Positions 51,501-57,894 of a DNA stretch of 64,000 nt are shown piece by piece. The notes below the pieces were generated by a model, which was not told where the DNA came from, did no database searches, and worked only from the letters and a program-made list of their open reading frames with translations. How positions within the stretch are numbered: position 1 is the stretch's first letter; the number at the start of each line of letters is the position of its first letter. A program made the position numbers and the translations under genes. Origin of the DNA: Hofstenia miamia (lineage: Eukaryota > Xenacoelomorpha > Acoela > Hofsteniidae); NCBI GenBank assembly GCA_900660155.1, contig CABFPE010000311.1, positions 703,940 to 767,939 of the forward strand, in the 5' to 3' direction.

Positions 51501-52820
51501 TACTTACATCTTAAGTTATCATAGATCTTAGAACTTTGTGTTTTTTGTGAGATGTGAAGTATTCATATGTCACGGAAAATCAGTGTGATGTTCTACTTCA
51601 TGTAATGCCTCTGCAGACATTCTCTTAACAAAATCTTATAAGAAACGTTCTAAATTCCATAGAAAACAGGCCAAAATGGGTTCTTCGGATCGCATGGGTC
51701 ACACTTAGTTATACTTTAGGAATAATAATTTTTTTATTTATTGTTTTCTGTTCTTGAGTAATACCATCACCATTTACTTTTAACAAGTGTGTGCTATTTA
51801 TGAATAAACATTGGTGAACTTACAACAATTGCAATCACATTAAGTACGCATTTGGCAGCATCGTCTATAAAACGTTGCTATCAAATATGCAACAATTACA
51901 TAAAATACTATTCATGTGTTATTTATATCATTTTTTGCTATCTACATCTCATTGTAACTTAAGCAAATTTTTTGTATTAAAAAAAGTGTTTTAAAAAATG
52001 CAATGTGTGGGAACCCTTCTATGTATTGATAGTTGCATGATACCTTTTCTTAGAAATTTTAATCCGATTAATGGCGCCTGTTGAGTTAATAAATTCTGCT
52101 TTAAAGAATTATTGAACTTTAACGTCAAGTCCAGAAAAATAATTTTCTCTCACATTACAGGTTTGATATTTGTATAATTTAGTTGAAGGAATTTTCGAAT
52201 ACTCGTTCAGGCAAAATAAATTGAAAACTGATAAAAAAGATTCAGTTTTTAACTGATTTTTACCTGTAAAAGTATTTCTGAATTATATTCAACCAAACCT
52301 TAAAATTGTAAATTAATGTAACCTGTTTCTCTATCTTAACATTATAGAAATAACTTCCCACATAGATTTCATTCTTTGTTGATTAGATGTAGCACTCTAC
52401 TTTGCAAATGTCAGTGATTAATGATAAATTAATGTAGATGCATAATAGCAATTAAATCCAAAATTTAATGTTTAATGAAATCTATACGAATTTTAATTTT
52501 TAGATCCATATGTCAAGATTTATCTTATGTTTCGAGGAAGACGCGTAGAGAAGGTGAAGACCCAAACAAAATACAGGTCACTGAATCCCACCTACAATGA
52601 GCAGTTTACATTCAATGTCCCATACACCAAGGTAGATGATACTCAAGTAATCGTAACTGTTATGGACAAAGATATGCTCAAGTGGAATGAGAAAATCGGC
52701 TCCATTACATTTGGTCGGAAGTCTGGATCTAAAGAAGTCGAGCATTGGAAAGAGATGCTGTCTAAGCAACGGCAAAAAGTTGACATGTGGCATTTTTTGA
52801 ACGCGGATACCTTTGATTAA
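3945..52820 (+). CDS. Synaptotagmin-7-like protein, six exons, 553 residues
   Basis: The six exons join with phases 0, 2, 1, 0, 1. C2A spans about residues 281-403 and C2B about 414-548. The sequence [13 protein letters not shown] followed by LETRV, NPVWNET and GFPYEKL matches the C2A pattern of synaptotagmin-7 better than that of other synaptotagmins. C2A keeps all five acidic calcium ligands (D312, D318, D371, D373, D379). C2B keeps D443, D449, D503 and D505 but has Glu at the fifth (E511). A WHFL motif sits near the C terminus (544-547). Family role: a calcium sensor for vesicle and lysosome exocytosis that binds phospholipids and SNAREs. Residues 1-274 hold no membrane helix, which is unusual; they are rich in Ser, Asn and Lys, with Cys clusters at 125-126 and 225-231. 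The start Met follows an in-frame stop at 3921, so either the protein is cytosolic or palmitoylated, or a separate upstream exon supplies the membrane anchor in other transcripts. Confidence 0.88.
8216..8282 (+). other. Possible alternative terminal exon (speculative)
   Basis: A strong pyrimidine tract (TTCTATTTTCTTCTTTTCAG) ends at 8215. It is followed in phase 0, the phase left by exon 1, by 18 codons ([18 protein letters not shown]), a stop, and AATAAA at 8277-8282. Use of this exon would give a protein without C2 domains. There is no homology support, only splice-site and signal quality. Confidence 0.2.
9485..9900. repeat. Dispersed repeat family A, copy 1
   Basis: Shares stretches such as TTTCTCCAAGCCTATT, GGTAGGTCTATTGG and ACTGTTTCTTGATATG with 50915-51370 in the same orientation, and with 15050-15392 in inverted orientation. 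Read on the - strand it holds an open frame beginning MRLNG that keeps some similarity to the corresponding frame at 15183-15392. The element type is unknown. Confidence 0.7.
10413..10510. repeat. Direct repeat unit plus TA microsatellite, first copy
   Basis: The segment TTCACAAAATTGCATATGCT and the following TTGATTTAT lead into a TA array. The same arrangement recurs at 10992-11067. The pair brackets about 500 bases that include a CGGCCGTTGGCCG motif (10781-10797), which is also seen at 11980-12025. Confidence 0.7.
11080..11750 (-). mobile_element. Penelope-like retroelement, 3' part with GIY-YIG endonuclease domain
   Basis: On the - strand the DNA encodes [20 protein letters not shown] then HFVKRIKEH. 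This matches the C-terminal GIY-YIG endonuclease of Penelope-like elements (VYK..C..C...YIG.T.R......EH). Just upstream is a segment with [18 protein letters not shown], typical of the linker before that domain. The reverse transcriptase is absent from this copy. Downstream lies a hammerhead-like motif. The copy is decayed and flanked by TA arrays on both sides. Confidence 0.75.
11124..11152 (-). ncRNA. Hammerhead-ribozyme-like core in the Penelope-like element
   Basis: On the - strand: CTGACGA, then a GATC/GATC stem around an AATAAAA loop, then GAAAC. CUGANGA–stem II–GAAA is the conserved hammerhead core, and hammerheads are known in the terminal repeats of Penelope-like elements. Stem I and stem III partners are not clear by eye, so activity is uncertain. 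Confidence 0.5.
11785..11842. repeat. TA microsatellite
   Basis: Nearly pure TA repeat with one TATG interruption; it bounds the Penelope-like segment on the right. Confidence 0.85.
12872..12990 (+). CDS. Synaptotagmin-7-like exon 2 (C2A, first strands)
   Basis: Acceptor TCAATATTTAG at 12871 and donor GG|GTATGT at 12991. The exon encodes residues 275-314, including [28 protein letters not shown], which aligns with the beta-1 to calcium-loop-1 part of synaptotagmin C2A (…RIQFSVGYNF…LPAKD.SG). It starts in phase 0, matching the end of exon 1, and ends in phase 2, matching exon 3. Calcium ligand D312 is present. Confidence 0.85.
13143..13426. mobile_element. Possible MITE with CCCGA-rich ends
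   Basis: Starts near GACCCGGACTCGACTCG and ends near CGAATCGGGTCTTGTTGGGTC, so the two ends are imperfect inverted repeats. Both ends carry short CCCGA(A/C) tandem repeats (13178-13190 and 13367-13392). GC content is far above the surroundings. No clear target duplication was found. Confidence 0.35.
14852..15014. mobile_element. Palindromic foldback MITE (163 bp)
   Basis: Two long arms, near-perfect inverted repeats of each other, begin GTACCGTAAACTGGGG. Each arm contains the GGGGTAATTCGGAAC unit twice, and they enclose a loop of about 60 bases. The arms end GTAC on each side, compatible with a TA target duplication. The whole transcript would form a long hairpin. The family is not named with confidence. 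Confidence 0.8.
15050..15392. repeat. Dispersed repeat family A, copy 3 (inverted)
   Basis: Inverted relative to the copies at 9485 and 50915, with shared parts such as GCTTATAGCTCAAAAAC, ATATCAAGAGGCAATCAAG and AATTTTCAAAGAAAAATTG. It abuts the LINE 3' end at 15393 exactly, suggesting that one inserted next to or into the other. Confidence 0.6.
15393..15837 (-). mobile_element. CR1-like LINE 3' end, copy 1
   Basis: About 440 bases similar to 24970-25405 in the same orientation. On the - strand the decayed reading frame resembles the C terminus of CR1/jockey LINEs. Its 3' side ends ...CAATAAATTTGCTTTAACTC. It is 5'-truncated, as usual for LINEs. Confidence 0.55.
16558..16971. repeat. Tandem duplication, two units of 207 bp
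   Basis: Unit 1 (16558-16764) and unit 2 (16765-16971) start TTCCTATAATAATAT and share over 90% of bases by eye, including AGGGGTTAGTTGCAATTGTG. There is no gene content. The high similarity implies a fairly recent duplication. Confidence 0.9.
18407..18764. mobile_element. hAT-type non-autonomous element with GGCTC repeats, copy 2
   Basis: A 358-bp element with perfect 20-bp terminal inverted repeats (CAGACTTGTCAACGAGCCGA). It is flanked by an 8-bp target duplication with one mismatch (CTTCAAAT at 18399-18406, CTTCAGAT at 18765-18772). It is collinear with copy 1 at 1691. Internal GGCTC repeats lie near both ends. No transposase. Confidence 0.9.
22700..23172 (+). mobile_element. Decayed R4/Dong-like LINE 3' region
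   Basis: The + strand contains two echoes of the tail of the LINE at 56181-62200. [14 protein letters not shown] is encoded at about 22835-22880. At about 23030-23130 the pattern [11 protein letters not shown] then [16 protein letters not shown] resembles EVVPIVVGALGAV then NKKHKSYLEEFGVPK of the other copy. GC content is locally raised. Frames are broken, so this is an old copy. Confidence 0.45.
24970..25405 (-). mobile_element. CR1-like LINE 3' end, copy 2
   Basis: Collinear with 15393-15837 (shared ACTAACACATGACAAA, TTGAGTTTATTATCTATG, GAATAAAGTAACTCG). On the - strand a 62-codon frame contains [20 protein letters not shown] and then [14 protein letters not shown], matching the FSI...G..WN.LP..I......FK..LK pattern of CR1/jockey C termini. 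Confidence 0.6.
26077..26104. repeat. TA microsatellite
   Basis: A TA run that immediately precedes a GC-richer segment starting GAGGTGGGTGCCGACGTC. Confidence 0.85.
26446..26466. other. Assembly gap (21 Ns) in a TA repeat
   Basis: N run preceded by GTTTATATATATA. An unresolved microsatellite is the likely cause. Confidence 0.95.
26808..27909. mobile_element. 1.1-kb non-autonomous DNA transposon with about 40-bp TIRs
   Basis: Left end GAAGACCACGGGGGGAAAAC with CCACACATGTCCACTTTTTG. The right end, read inverted, is GAAGACTAAGGGGGAAAACC then ACAGATGTCCACTTTTTG. Both ends sit in TATATA, consistent with a TA target duplication. A third partial copy of the terminal motif occurs at 27668-27688. 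The - strand frame at 27094-27390 has no recognised domain, so no transposase is assigned. Confidence 0.78.
27464..27520 (+). other. tRNA B-box-like sequence
   Basis: GGGTTCGAATCCC at 27505-27517 matches the pol III B box of tRNA genes. A convincing A box at the right distance was not found and the flanks do not fold as a cloverleaf, so this is at most the remains of a tRNA-derived SINE inside the TIR element. Confidence 0.3.
31221..31414. mobile_element. hAT MITE (GGCGTACCCAGG family), complete
   Basis: A 194-bp element starting TAGGGGCGTACCCAGG and ending CCTGGGTACGCCACTG. It is flanked by a perfect 8-bp target duplication, CTGCTAGT (31213-31220 and 31415-31422). Runs of G and C sit inside each end. 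Confidence 0.9.
32506..32690. mobile_element. hAT MITE, truncated relative of the 31221 element
   Basis: Starts CACTGGGGCGTACACAGG and shares GAGACCCTAAAAAA.TACATTTCACGA with the complete copy. No right inverted repeat was found, so the right end is lost. Confidence 0.65.
35111..35470. mobile_element. MITE with 20-bp TIRs (360 bp)
   Basis: Left end TAGGTGCCGAATAAACGCC; right end read inverted CAGGTGCCGAATAAACGGAG. Pyrimidine-rich blocks (ACCCCCGCACC, AACCCCCCCCAC) lie inside each end. No clear target duplication. Overlapping short frames are incidental. Confidence 0.75.
35613..35633. repeat. AAT microsatellite at a LINE 3' end
   Basis: Seven AAT-type units directly abut the LINE 3' end at 35634, acting either as the target or as the element's tail. 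Confidence 0.8.
35634..36175 (-). mobile_element. CR1-like LINE 3' end, copy 3
   Basis: The first 110 bases match the 3' ends at 15393 and 24970. Further in, the - strand encodes [14 protein letters not shown] after a PWN segment, matching the WN.LP...(F)K..LK..L ending of CR1-type LINEs. A 36-bp tandem duplication (35863-35935) lies within it. Confidence 0.6.
38873..38911. repeat. TA microsatellite
   Basis: Pure TA run; the YIYIYI open frames around it are artefacts of the repeat. Confidence 0.9.
39138..39252. repeat. Compound TA microsatellite
   Basis: Several TA blocks broken by TTTA and CATATACA, with one ambiguous base at 39253. Confidence 0.85.
40314..40347. repeat. TA microsatellite
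   Basis: Pure TA run with no other feature nearby. Confidence 0.9.
41554..41742. other. Assembly gap (189 Ns) inside a TA array
   Basis: N run with TA repeats on both sides (41532-41553 and 41743-41773). The true length of the array is unknown. All long frames overlapping it are artefacts. Confidence 0.95.
43106..43224 (+). CDS. Synaptotagmin-7-like exon 3 (C2A, middle)
   Basis: Acceptor TTCAATTTAG at 43105 and donor AGAG|GTATCA at 43225. It encodes [19 protein letters not shown] then [21 protein letters not shown]. The SDP aspartate (D318), the polybasic KKKK strand and the NPVWNE motif are all classical C2A elements. An alternative AG two bases downstream would break the phase with exon 2, so 43106 is chosen. 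Confidence 0.92.
43899..43922 (-). repeat. Telomere-type repeat (TTAGGG)n at a LINE 3' side
   Basis: The + strand reads CACCTAACCCTAACCCTAACC; read with the LINE this is GGTTAGGGTTAGGGTTAGG. It lies about 270 bases past the end of the LINE's last reading frame, close to the expected 3' terminus. Confidence 0.75.
43923..46329 (-). mobile_element. Tx1/L1-like LINE, internally deleted ORF2
   Basis: The - strand ORF2 starts at 46329 with [13 protein letters not shown], the usual start of the apurinic endonuclease. It continues through LLLGDPNC (46000-45900 region; family motif GDFN). The reverse-transcriptase N part at 45284-44841 includes [29 protein letters not shown] and SWRPI. The C-terminal part (44580-44191) has a CCHC-like [15 protein letters not shown]. 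The catalytic palm with the YADD motif, expected between these pieces, is missing: the copy spans only 2.1 kb against nearly 4 kb for a full ORF2. Frames are broken in several places. The Tx1/L1 assignment rests on the spacing of these motifs. Confidence 0.75.
47530..47850. repeat. Degenerate telomere-like CCCTAA repeats
   Basis: Scattered CCTAACCC, CCAACCCTAACC, GCCCTAACCC, ACCCTAAAA and CCCTAATAGCCCTAAA units over 300 bases, mixed with other AT-rich DNA. They are too divergent for a functional telomere. Confidence 0.55.
48541..48577. repeat. CT/TA compound microsatellite
   Basis: CTCTCTCTCTCTCT followed by TATATATATATATA. Confidence 0.85.
49340..49503 (+). CDS. Synaptotagmin-7-like exon 4 (C2A, end)
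   Basis: Acceptor TTTTTATTAG and donor AAG|GTGTGT. It encodes [20 protein letters not shown] then [19 protein letters not shown] and WKDLNP. The calcium loop 3 acidic residues D371, D373 and D379 are intact. FPYEK right after the intron is characteristic of synaptotagmin-7 among paralogues. Confidence 0.93.
49727..49847 (+). CDS. Synaptotagmin-7-like exon 5 (linker and start of C2B)
   Basis: Acceptor CTGTATTTTAG and donor TCAG|GTATGC. It encodes [15 protein letters not shown] then [20 protein letters not shown]. The RGE(I/L)LLSL strand opens C2B, and D443 is the first calcium ligand. The intron separating it from exon 4 is only 223 bases. Confidence 0.93.
49848..52503 (+). other. Intron 5 of the synaptotagmin-like gene
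   Basis: 2.7 kb. It contains a GGGTACGGG-type short tandem (50248-50278) and a copy of repeat family A (50915-51370). No other exon was seen. Confidence 0.8.
50915..51370. repeat. Dispersed repeat family A, copy 2
   Basis: Same orientation as 9485-9900. It carries a GC-rich block (51220-51290, with CGCGGGGACCC and CTTCGCGCAACGG) absent from the other copies, presumably a secondary insertion. Confidence 0.65.
52504..52820 (+). CDS. Synaptotagmin-7-like exon 6 (C2B, terminal exon)
   Basis: Acceptor ATTTTTAG at 52503. The exon encodes [20 protein letters not shown] through [14 protein letters not shown] and [10 protein letters not shown], then TAA. The polybasic strand is RRVEKVK. The fifth calcium ligand position is Glu (E511) rather than Asp. 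A few residues extend past the WHxL motif. Downstream, only a weak ATTAAA at 52997-53002 was seen as a polyadenylation signal. Confidence 0.93.
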
Positions 52821-53039
52821 AATGGAAGAAGGCTCTCTGTGCATAAAAAATTTAGTTCAGTAATTTATTCATTTTTTATTATTGATATTGTTATGCAAAA
52901 AAGAAATATTTTTAATTCATTTTCATTTGATGCACGTACTGCATTTTAGTAACAGCAAATATTTCGGAATTTAGGTCCACATAAATTATTGAAACTATTA
53001 AATTTTTTTCACAATTTCTTTTAATGCGTTATATGCATT

Positions 53040-53588
53040 CAGGGTGAACAGAAAGCCCTTGGACCATTTTTAATTTTAAAATTAACTATTGTTAAAATCA
53101 CCTTTTCTTTTTCGATTAAAGTAGCATTCAGTCTAACTATTGATCAGACTTCCCTTTCCAACAAGATGGAGCACCATCTCACACTTCAAGAGAAACTCAG
53201 GACTGGTGCCAACATCATTTTCCAAGATTCTGGAGTAAGGAGATGTGGCCTTCTGCATCGCCTGATTTGAATCCCATGGATTTTTCGGTCGTCTTTGTTG
53301 GAATCAAGAGTCTGTTCTGTTGCTCATCCAAATGTTGATGCTTTGAAGACATCTCTTCGGAGTGAATGAGCTAAAATAAATCAGGAAACGCTGCGTGCCT
53401 CGGTTGGTAACTTCATACAGAGAATTAAACGTCTAATCGAAAGGAAGGGACATCATATTGAAAATAAATCATTTAAATTTATTCTTGGTTTCCTAACTTA
53501 TAATTTTCATTCATGTTTAATTTATATTTTTGTAATTTTCTATTAATAAACCACATTTGAATTGGTCCAAGGATTTTCTGTTCACCCT
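53040..53588 (+). mobile_element. Tc1/mariner derivative, 549 bp, with transposase remnant
   Basis: Terminal repeats begin CAGGGTGAACAGAAA on both sides; the right end is followed by TA, and the left TA has apparently mutated. The + strand at 53156-53300 encodes FQQDGAPSHTSRETQDW and SASPDLNPMDFS. These are the second catalytic Asp block and the third catalytic region of mariner transposases. The N-terminal helix-turn-helix half and first catalytic Asp are deleted, and the frame is broken after DFSV with later parts (NFIQRIKRLIERKG) in another frame. Non-functional. Confidence 0.88.
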
Positions 53589-54026
53589 GTATATTTAAAC
53601 ATCTTTAAACAGGCTTCATAAAGTGTGTCACCAATGCAATCTAACCATGATGATAACGAGTACCATCTTTAAGGAATCCATTAAAAAGTTTGCCCCATGA
53701 AAAGTTGAAATAGGACAAAAATGAGAAATTTGAAGATAAAATTTATTGTTGCGCGATTTTTGTAATTTTGGTTTTAGTGACTGCGTATTGGTACATGTCA
53801 GCATTTTCAAAAAGCAACTATAATATGTGTCTATAATTCAAAGATTCCACCATTAAATAAGATGTAAATCTTAGATGGAGATTAATTAAGTAACCAAACA
53901 TTTGTTGCGATATAGCACCAAAGTACAATACTACAAACTGTAGAGACCTACTTTAATTAAAATTTAAAATAAATTTAAATCCTGATTTAGAGTGGGCTAA
54001 ATTGTAGGATAGAAGACAAGTCTATA
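53589..54026. other. Spacer between two DNA transposons
   Basis: AT-rich; nothing recognised. Confidence 0.5.
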
Positions 54027-54601
54027 ATTGTGACCATCCACAGGAAAAGGGTGCATTAGGGATTTTTCTCATAAATTGAGTTACCAATTGATTTAGATAG
54101 GTAATTATATGTAGAAAATGGTACACATTTAAAAAAACACAAATACGGATTGAATGACTAGATATGATACAAAGCGTTATTTCCGGTACACTTCCTGTAT
54201 TACAGGATGTGTGCCAAAAAGTAAAATAAGTACAAAAATAATCAGTTACTTATTGGGACAAGTTTTTTTATTGTGCCCTAGCTCCTTACAAAGATCAACT
54301 GTACTAGCAGTTTGCAAAAGTGTAGAACTGACAACAGCAGGTAAACTGCCCAAAGGCATTGGACTTGACATCTTTCAGAATATCCTCACTAGAGAAATTC
54401 AAGGATAACTTGGAGAAGCTTAACATTCAGCACATGTGTAATATATCTATTTAAAGCCCGTTTCCTGCTCTATCTACTGATGTAATTTCATTCCCCTGAG
54501 ATCCATAGCAATGCAATTACAATGACAGGAAGTTTCAAGGTCATTTTACTCAAAACATTTCAAATTCCCTAATACACCCTTTTCCTGTGGATGGTCACAA
54601 T
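54027..54601. mobile_element. Unclassified TIR element, 575 bp
   Basis: About 42-bp inverted ends beginning ATTGTGACCATCCACAGG and continuing AAAAGGGTG.ATTAGGGA. They are flanked by TA on both sides (54025-54026 and 54602-54603). The + strand frame at 54154-54408 has no recognised transposase motif, so this is a non-autonomous element with TA target duplication, compatible with the Tc1/mariner or a related superfamily. Confidence 0.8.
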
Positions 54602-55365
54602 TAGGGGAACTGACTGTAGAATAAAGTGCTTCATATGATTTATGTCACTTACTTTCCACAAAAATATGTTAATCGTTCTCTCAAATAATTGGGAATGATA
54701 GTTTTAAACATGCAAGCGATGGTGATACCTCTATATTTGTATCATCTCCATGTAAAATGCAATAAAATGAATAATGCAGAAGTTTCTCAAGACAGCCATT
54801 GGGTCAATTATCTGTTGATAAACCCTATTATACTATTTTACGATCGGTGTGAAATAGGTGGGAGAAAGTATAAAAGTTTTATAGAAATAGCGAAGTTCTC
54901 ACACAAAAATGATCTTTAAGGAAGTAACGGAAATTTCAACTAAAAAACATACTAATAAAATGGAATGACACTGACGAATATGATAAAGCTACTTAAAAAA
55001 TCCATGTCTGGATTAGTAGCGGTAGATTCAGATAAGAAGGGAATATTCGTGCCATTATTATTTAGTTTTAGTCTGTTTGGGACAAGAGAAGTGTGCCCTG
55101 AAATGCGCATAAACTTAAAACCTATGAGGAATCATTATCTTTGAACCAAACCTTAAGCTTCAACGATTAACACACTGAAAAATACTATAGAAAAATTGAT
55201 TTGATTAAATTGAGTTCGAATTGGATAAGATATAAATCAATGTGATGAATTTGAAGTCTTGTTGGTGGTCAGAAGAATTAGATATTCCTAGCAAAACTTC
55301 AAATGAAGTATGTATTGATAGGTAACGCATGCCTGATAAAAAGAAGTGTCCTGAATGGGTTAGGG
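54602..55365. other. Spacer, possibly including LINE 5' debris
   Basis: No recognisable domain. The sequence immediately upstream of 55366 may belong to the decayed LINE that follows. Confidence 0.4.
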
Positions 55366-56045
55366 CATGTGATAAACTAAGGCTTGATCTAGCAATTGTT
55401 ACAGAAACGTGCTTAAAACCATCTATTAATGATGCTTATGCACTATTAATGAGATATGCACTTGTGCAAATACAAGAAGTAAAAATCATTTCAATGTAGT
55501 TAGGTAAATTATTATTCAAAATCAATAAAATTTTGATAAATTTGTCAGAAAAATGATATCAATTTCATTTTCAGAAATCTCATAAATACTTTTACAAATC
55601 ACAGGAACTATTAATTAAAATTTCCCTAATCCACTTTCTACGATCCCAGCTTCAGCCATCTCAAAATTCTTGGATTCACTATCTATGAATCCTATGGCTT
55701 CAGCCTACACATCAATAAGACATGTAAAAAGGCCGTTTTCTTCTGCTGAGTTAAAGCTATTATATCCCACTCTGGTGCTATTCATTATTACATATGGATC
55801 GTCAGTGTGGAGTGAAGAAAAAGATTATCTTCTGAACTTTTTAGATTTAGTGCAGAAAAGAACTGTCAGACTTGTTATCATTGAAGACTACACTCCACTT
55901 AGAAATATCATGAGACATAAAGATGACAATTTACATTATTCAATCACTAGCAATCCATTACATCCTTTCTCCTGCATGCTGAACATGAAAACATCCTATT
56001 CAAATGAGAGACTAAAACGCGCTTCCTGCTTGCAAAAAAGTTAAA
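55366..56045 (+). mobile_element. Decayed CR1/jockey-like LINE fragment
   Basis: The + strand encodes LDLAIVTETCLKPSINDAYA at 55384-55443, corresponding to the endonuclease motif (D..ivTETWL). After a large internal deletion, FSHLKILGFTI then HINKTCKKA follows from about 55650 (the lGvtid...HI...C.KA motif after the RT). Then comes LLYPTLVLFIITYGSSVW with DLVQKRTVRLV at 55755-55880 (the Y..W......le.vQkR.vR motif). Frames shift between these pieces. Confidence 0.65.
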
Positions 56046-56133
56046 ATGGAAAGAGAACTTTCAATTTTTCCAGACCTGTGTCTATGAAATAGTATACATC
56101 GAAGTCTCAATCTTGATTCTCTTGTATTAGAGT

Positions 56134-56180
56134 AACCAATATAATAATAATAATAATAATTATTAATATTATTATTATTT
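56134..56180. repeat. AAT/ATT microsatellite at the 3' end of the R4-like LINE
   Basis: ATAATAATAATAATAATAAT followed by TATTAATATTATTATTATT, directly against the LINE's 3' end. Confidence 0.9.
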
Positions 56181-56814
56181 CATTTCTTCTAGCAGCTTCA
56201 TGCTGGTATCCCTTCAGCTCTGAAAGCTCACCAGTTCCCAGGGAGTCTGAGAGCTTTTCTCAGCAGTTCCTAACAATGCTGCCTTCTGTGCTACCACTAC
56301 TCCCCACTTTGGAACTCCAAACTCCTCCAAGTAACTTTTATGCTTCTTATTCACTGCTCCTAGAGCTCCTACAACTATCGGGACTACTTCAGCTTTTTTT
56401 AACTTCCACAGTCTTTCTATTTCTTCTGCCAACTCCATGTACTTGTCTATCCTCTTTTCTCCTTGCTTTCTACGTTTCTATCCTTTGGTACTGTTATGTC
56501 TATAACTTTCCCAATCTTTTCTCTTTGTCTACTACTACTATGTCTGGCCTCCATGCTTCTATCACACTGCTCGTCTGGACATTGAAGTTCAACAGTATCT
56601 TAATCTTCTCATTTTCTATGCCTGTGGCTTGTGCCACTTGTCTCCTGGTTCTAACCCATGCTGCCTGCTCAAACTCCAGTGTACCATTCGTCCCATCTTG
56701 TCATGCCTGAACTTATACTCATTCTGCGCCAACATCTTACACCCTGCTATCAGATGATCTACTGTCTTCTCGTCTTTCTTACATAGCCTACACTTATTGT
56801 AGCATCATCCAAAT

Positions 56815-57190
56815 AAATCAAGCTGCTAACGTCAAATCAAGAGGAAACACTTTTACAAAATAGAGTTTAAGTCGAATTGTGTCTTGTCTTGAGCATGCAC
56901 TGAGCTAGGATAGGGTACACATAAGTTATATCGCTGAGCTGAGAGGTGGAACTCAACCAAGTGAATCCTCGATGGACTGGTGAAACTAGATGTGGAGATC
57001 AGCTTCAGGCAGATGCGCACTATCGATCATTGGAGAGATTGCTGTATGGCTTTGTCACCTAAATAGTGAAGAGTTAAATATAGTTACGTTAGGTTAACAG
57101 AAATATACACAAGCTTAATAGTATCAAGTTAGTACATCCCTACCTGCAAAGATACAACCAATGTTATAAAGTAACAAACAATAAATAGTA
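56815..57190. other. 370-bp segment interrupting the R4-like LINE
   Basis: LINE coding similarity stops at about 56815 (just before the CCHC knuckle) and resumes near 57200. The intervening DNA (for example GAGGTGGAACTCAACCAAG, CGATGGACTGGTGAAAC) has no recognised motif and no poly-A or microsatellite tail. Boundaries are approximate. Confidence 0.45.
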
Positions 57191-57894
57191 ATAATGCCTG
57201 GTAGAGGATGTTACATTATCACTTACTTCTACTCTTCTGTCTATATGCCTCTTGACCCAGTTTGTTCTTATTGCTTGCTTCTGTCTCTCTTTTTAGTCCT
57301 GCCTACTTTAACCACTTGTTGCTTTCCTTTATGTCGCATTTTTCAGTGTTCCTCCATTATTCTCCATGCACTGCCTTCTGCATATACCTTGTTTGTCCCT
57401 CTAATTCAATCCTACTCTGATATGCTGTCTTTCCTTTACTGTCAGTTCTTATCTTCCTTAACTCCTTAGTGACCTCTAGTAGTGACCCTCTAGGTTGTGC
57501 TTCTTAGTATTCCTTTTGCCCTAGTGCTTCTCATTCTACTGAATCCTCAACACTTAGCAGTCATTTCCCTCCTTTATCCCTTGCCATGTACAACCTATCT
57601 ACACCTCTATTTAAGTTGAGTGCTCTTTCTGCTGCTAGTATCTTCCTTTTCTCCCTGTCGAACTCCCTCAGTTCATTCTTGTTCCATCTAACTATTCCTG
57701 CTGAATATCTCAACACAGGTATCGCCCATGTATTAATTGCTTTTATCCTATTTTGCCCATTCAATGCTGACTTCTGTAGTACCTTCCTTACTCTCCTCTG
57801 CTATTGTTTTTTAGCCTTATTTTCATTTCCTCATGATCTGTTCTGTCCTTCTCTATCACTCCTAAGTACTTGCTAATCAATGTTACTTCCTCTA

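Noticed and set aside
56214-57876. Several long + strand frames rich in Ser, Leu and Phe
   Set aside because: Antisense shadows of the R4-like LINE coding strand.
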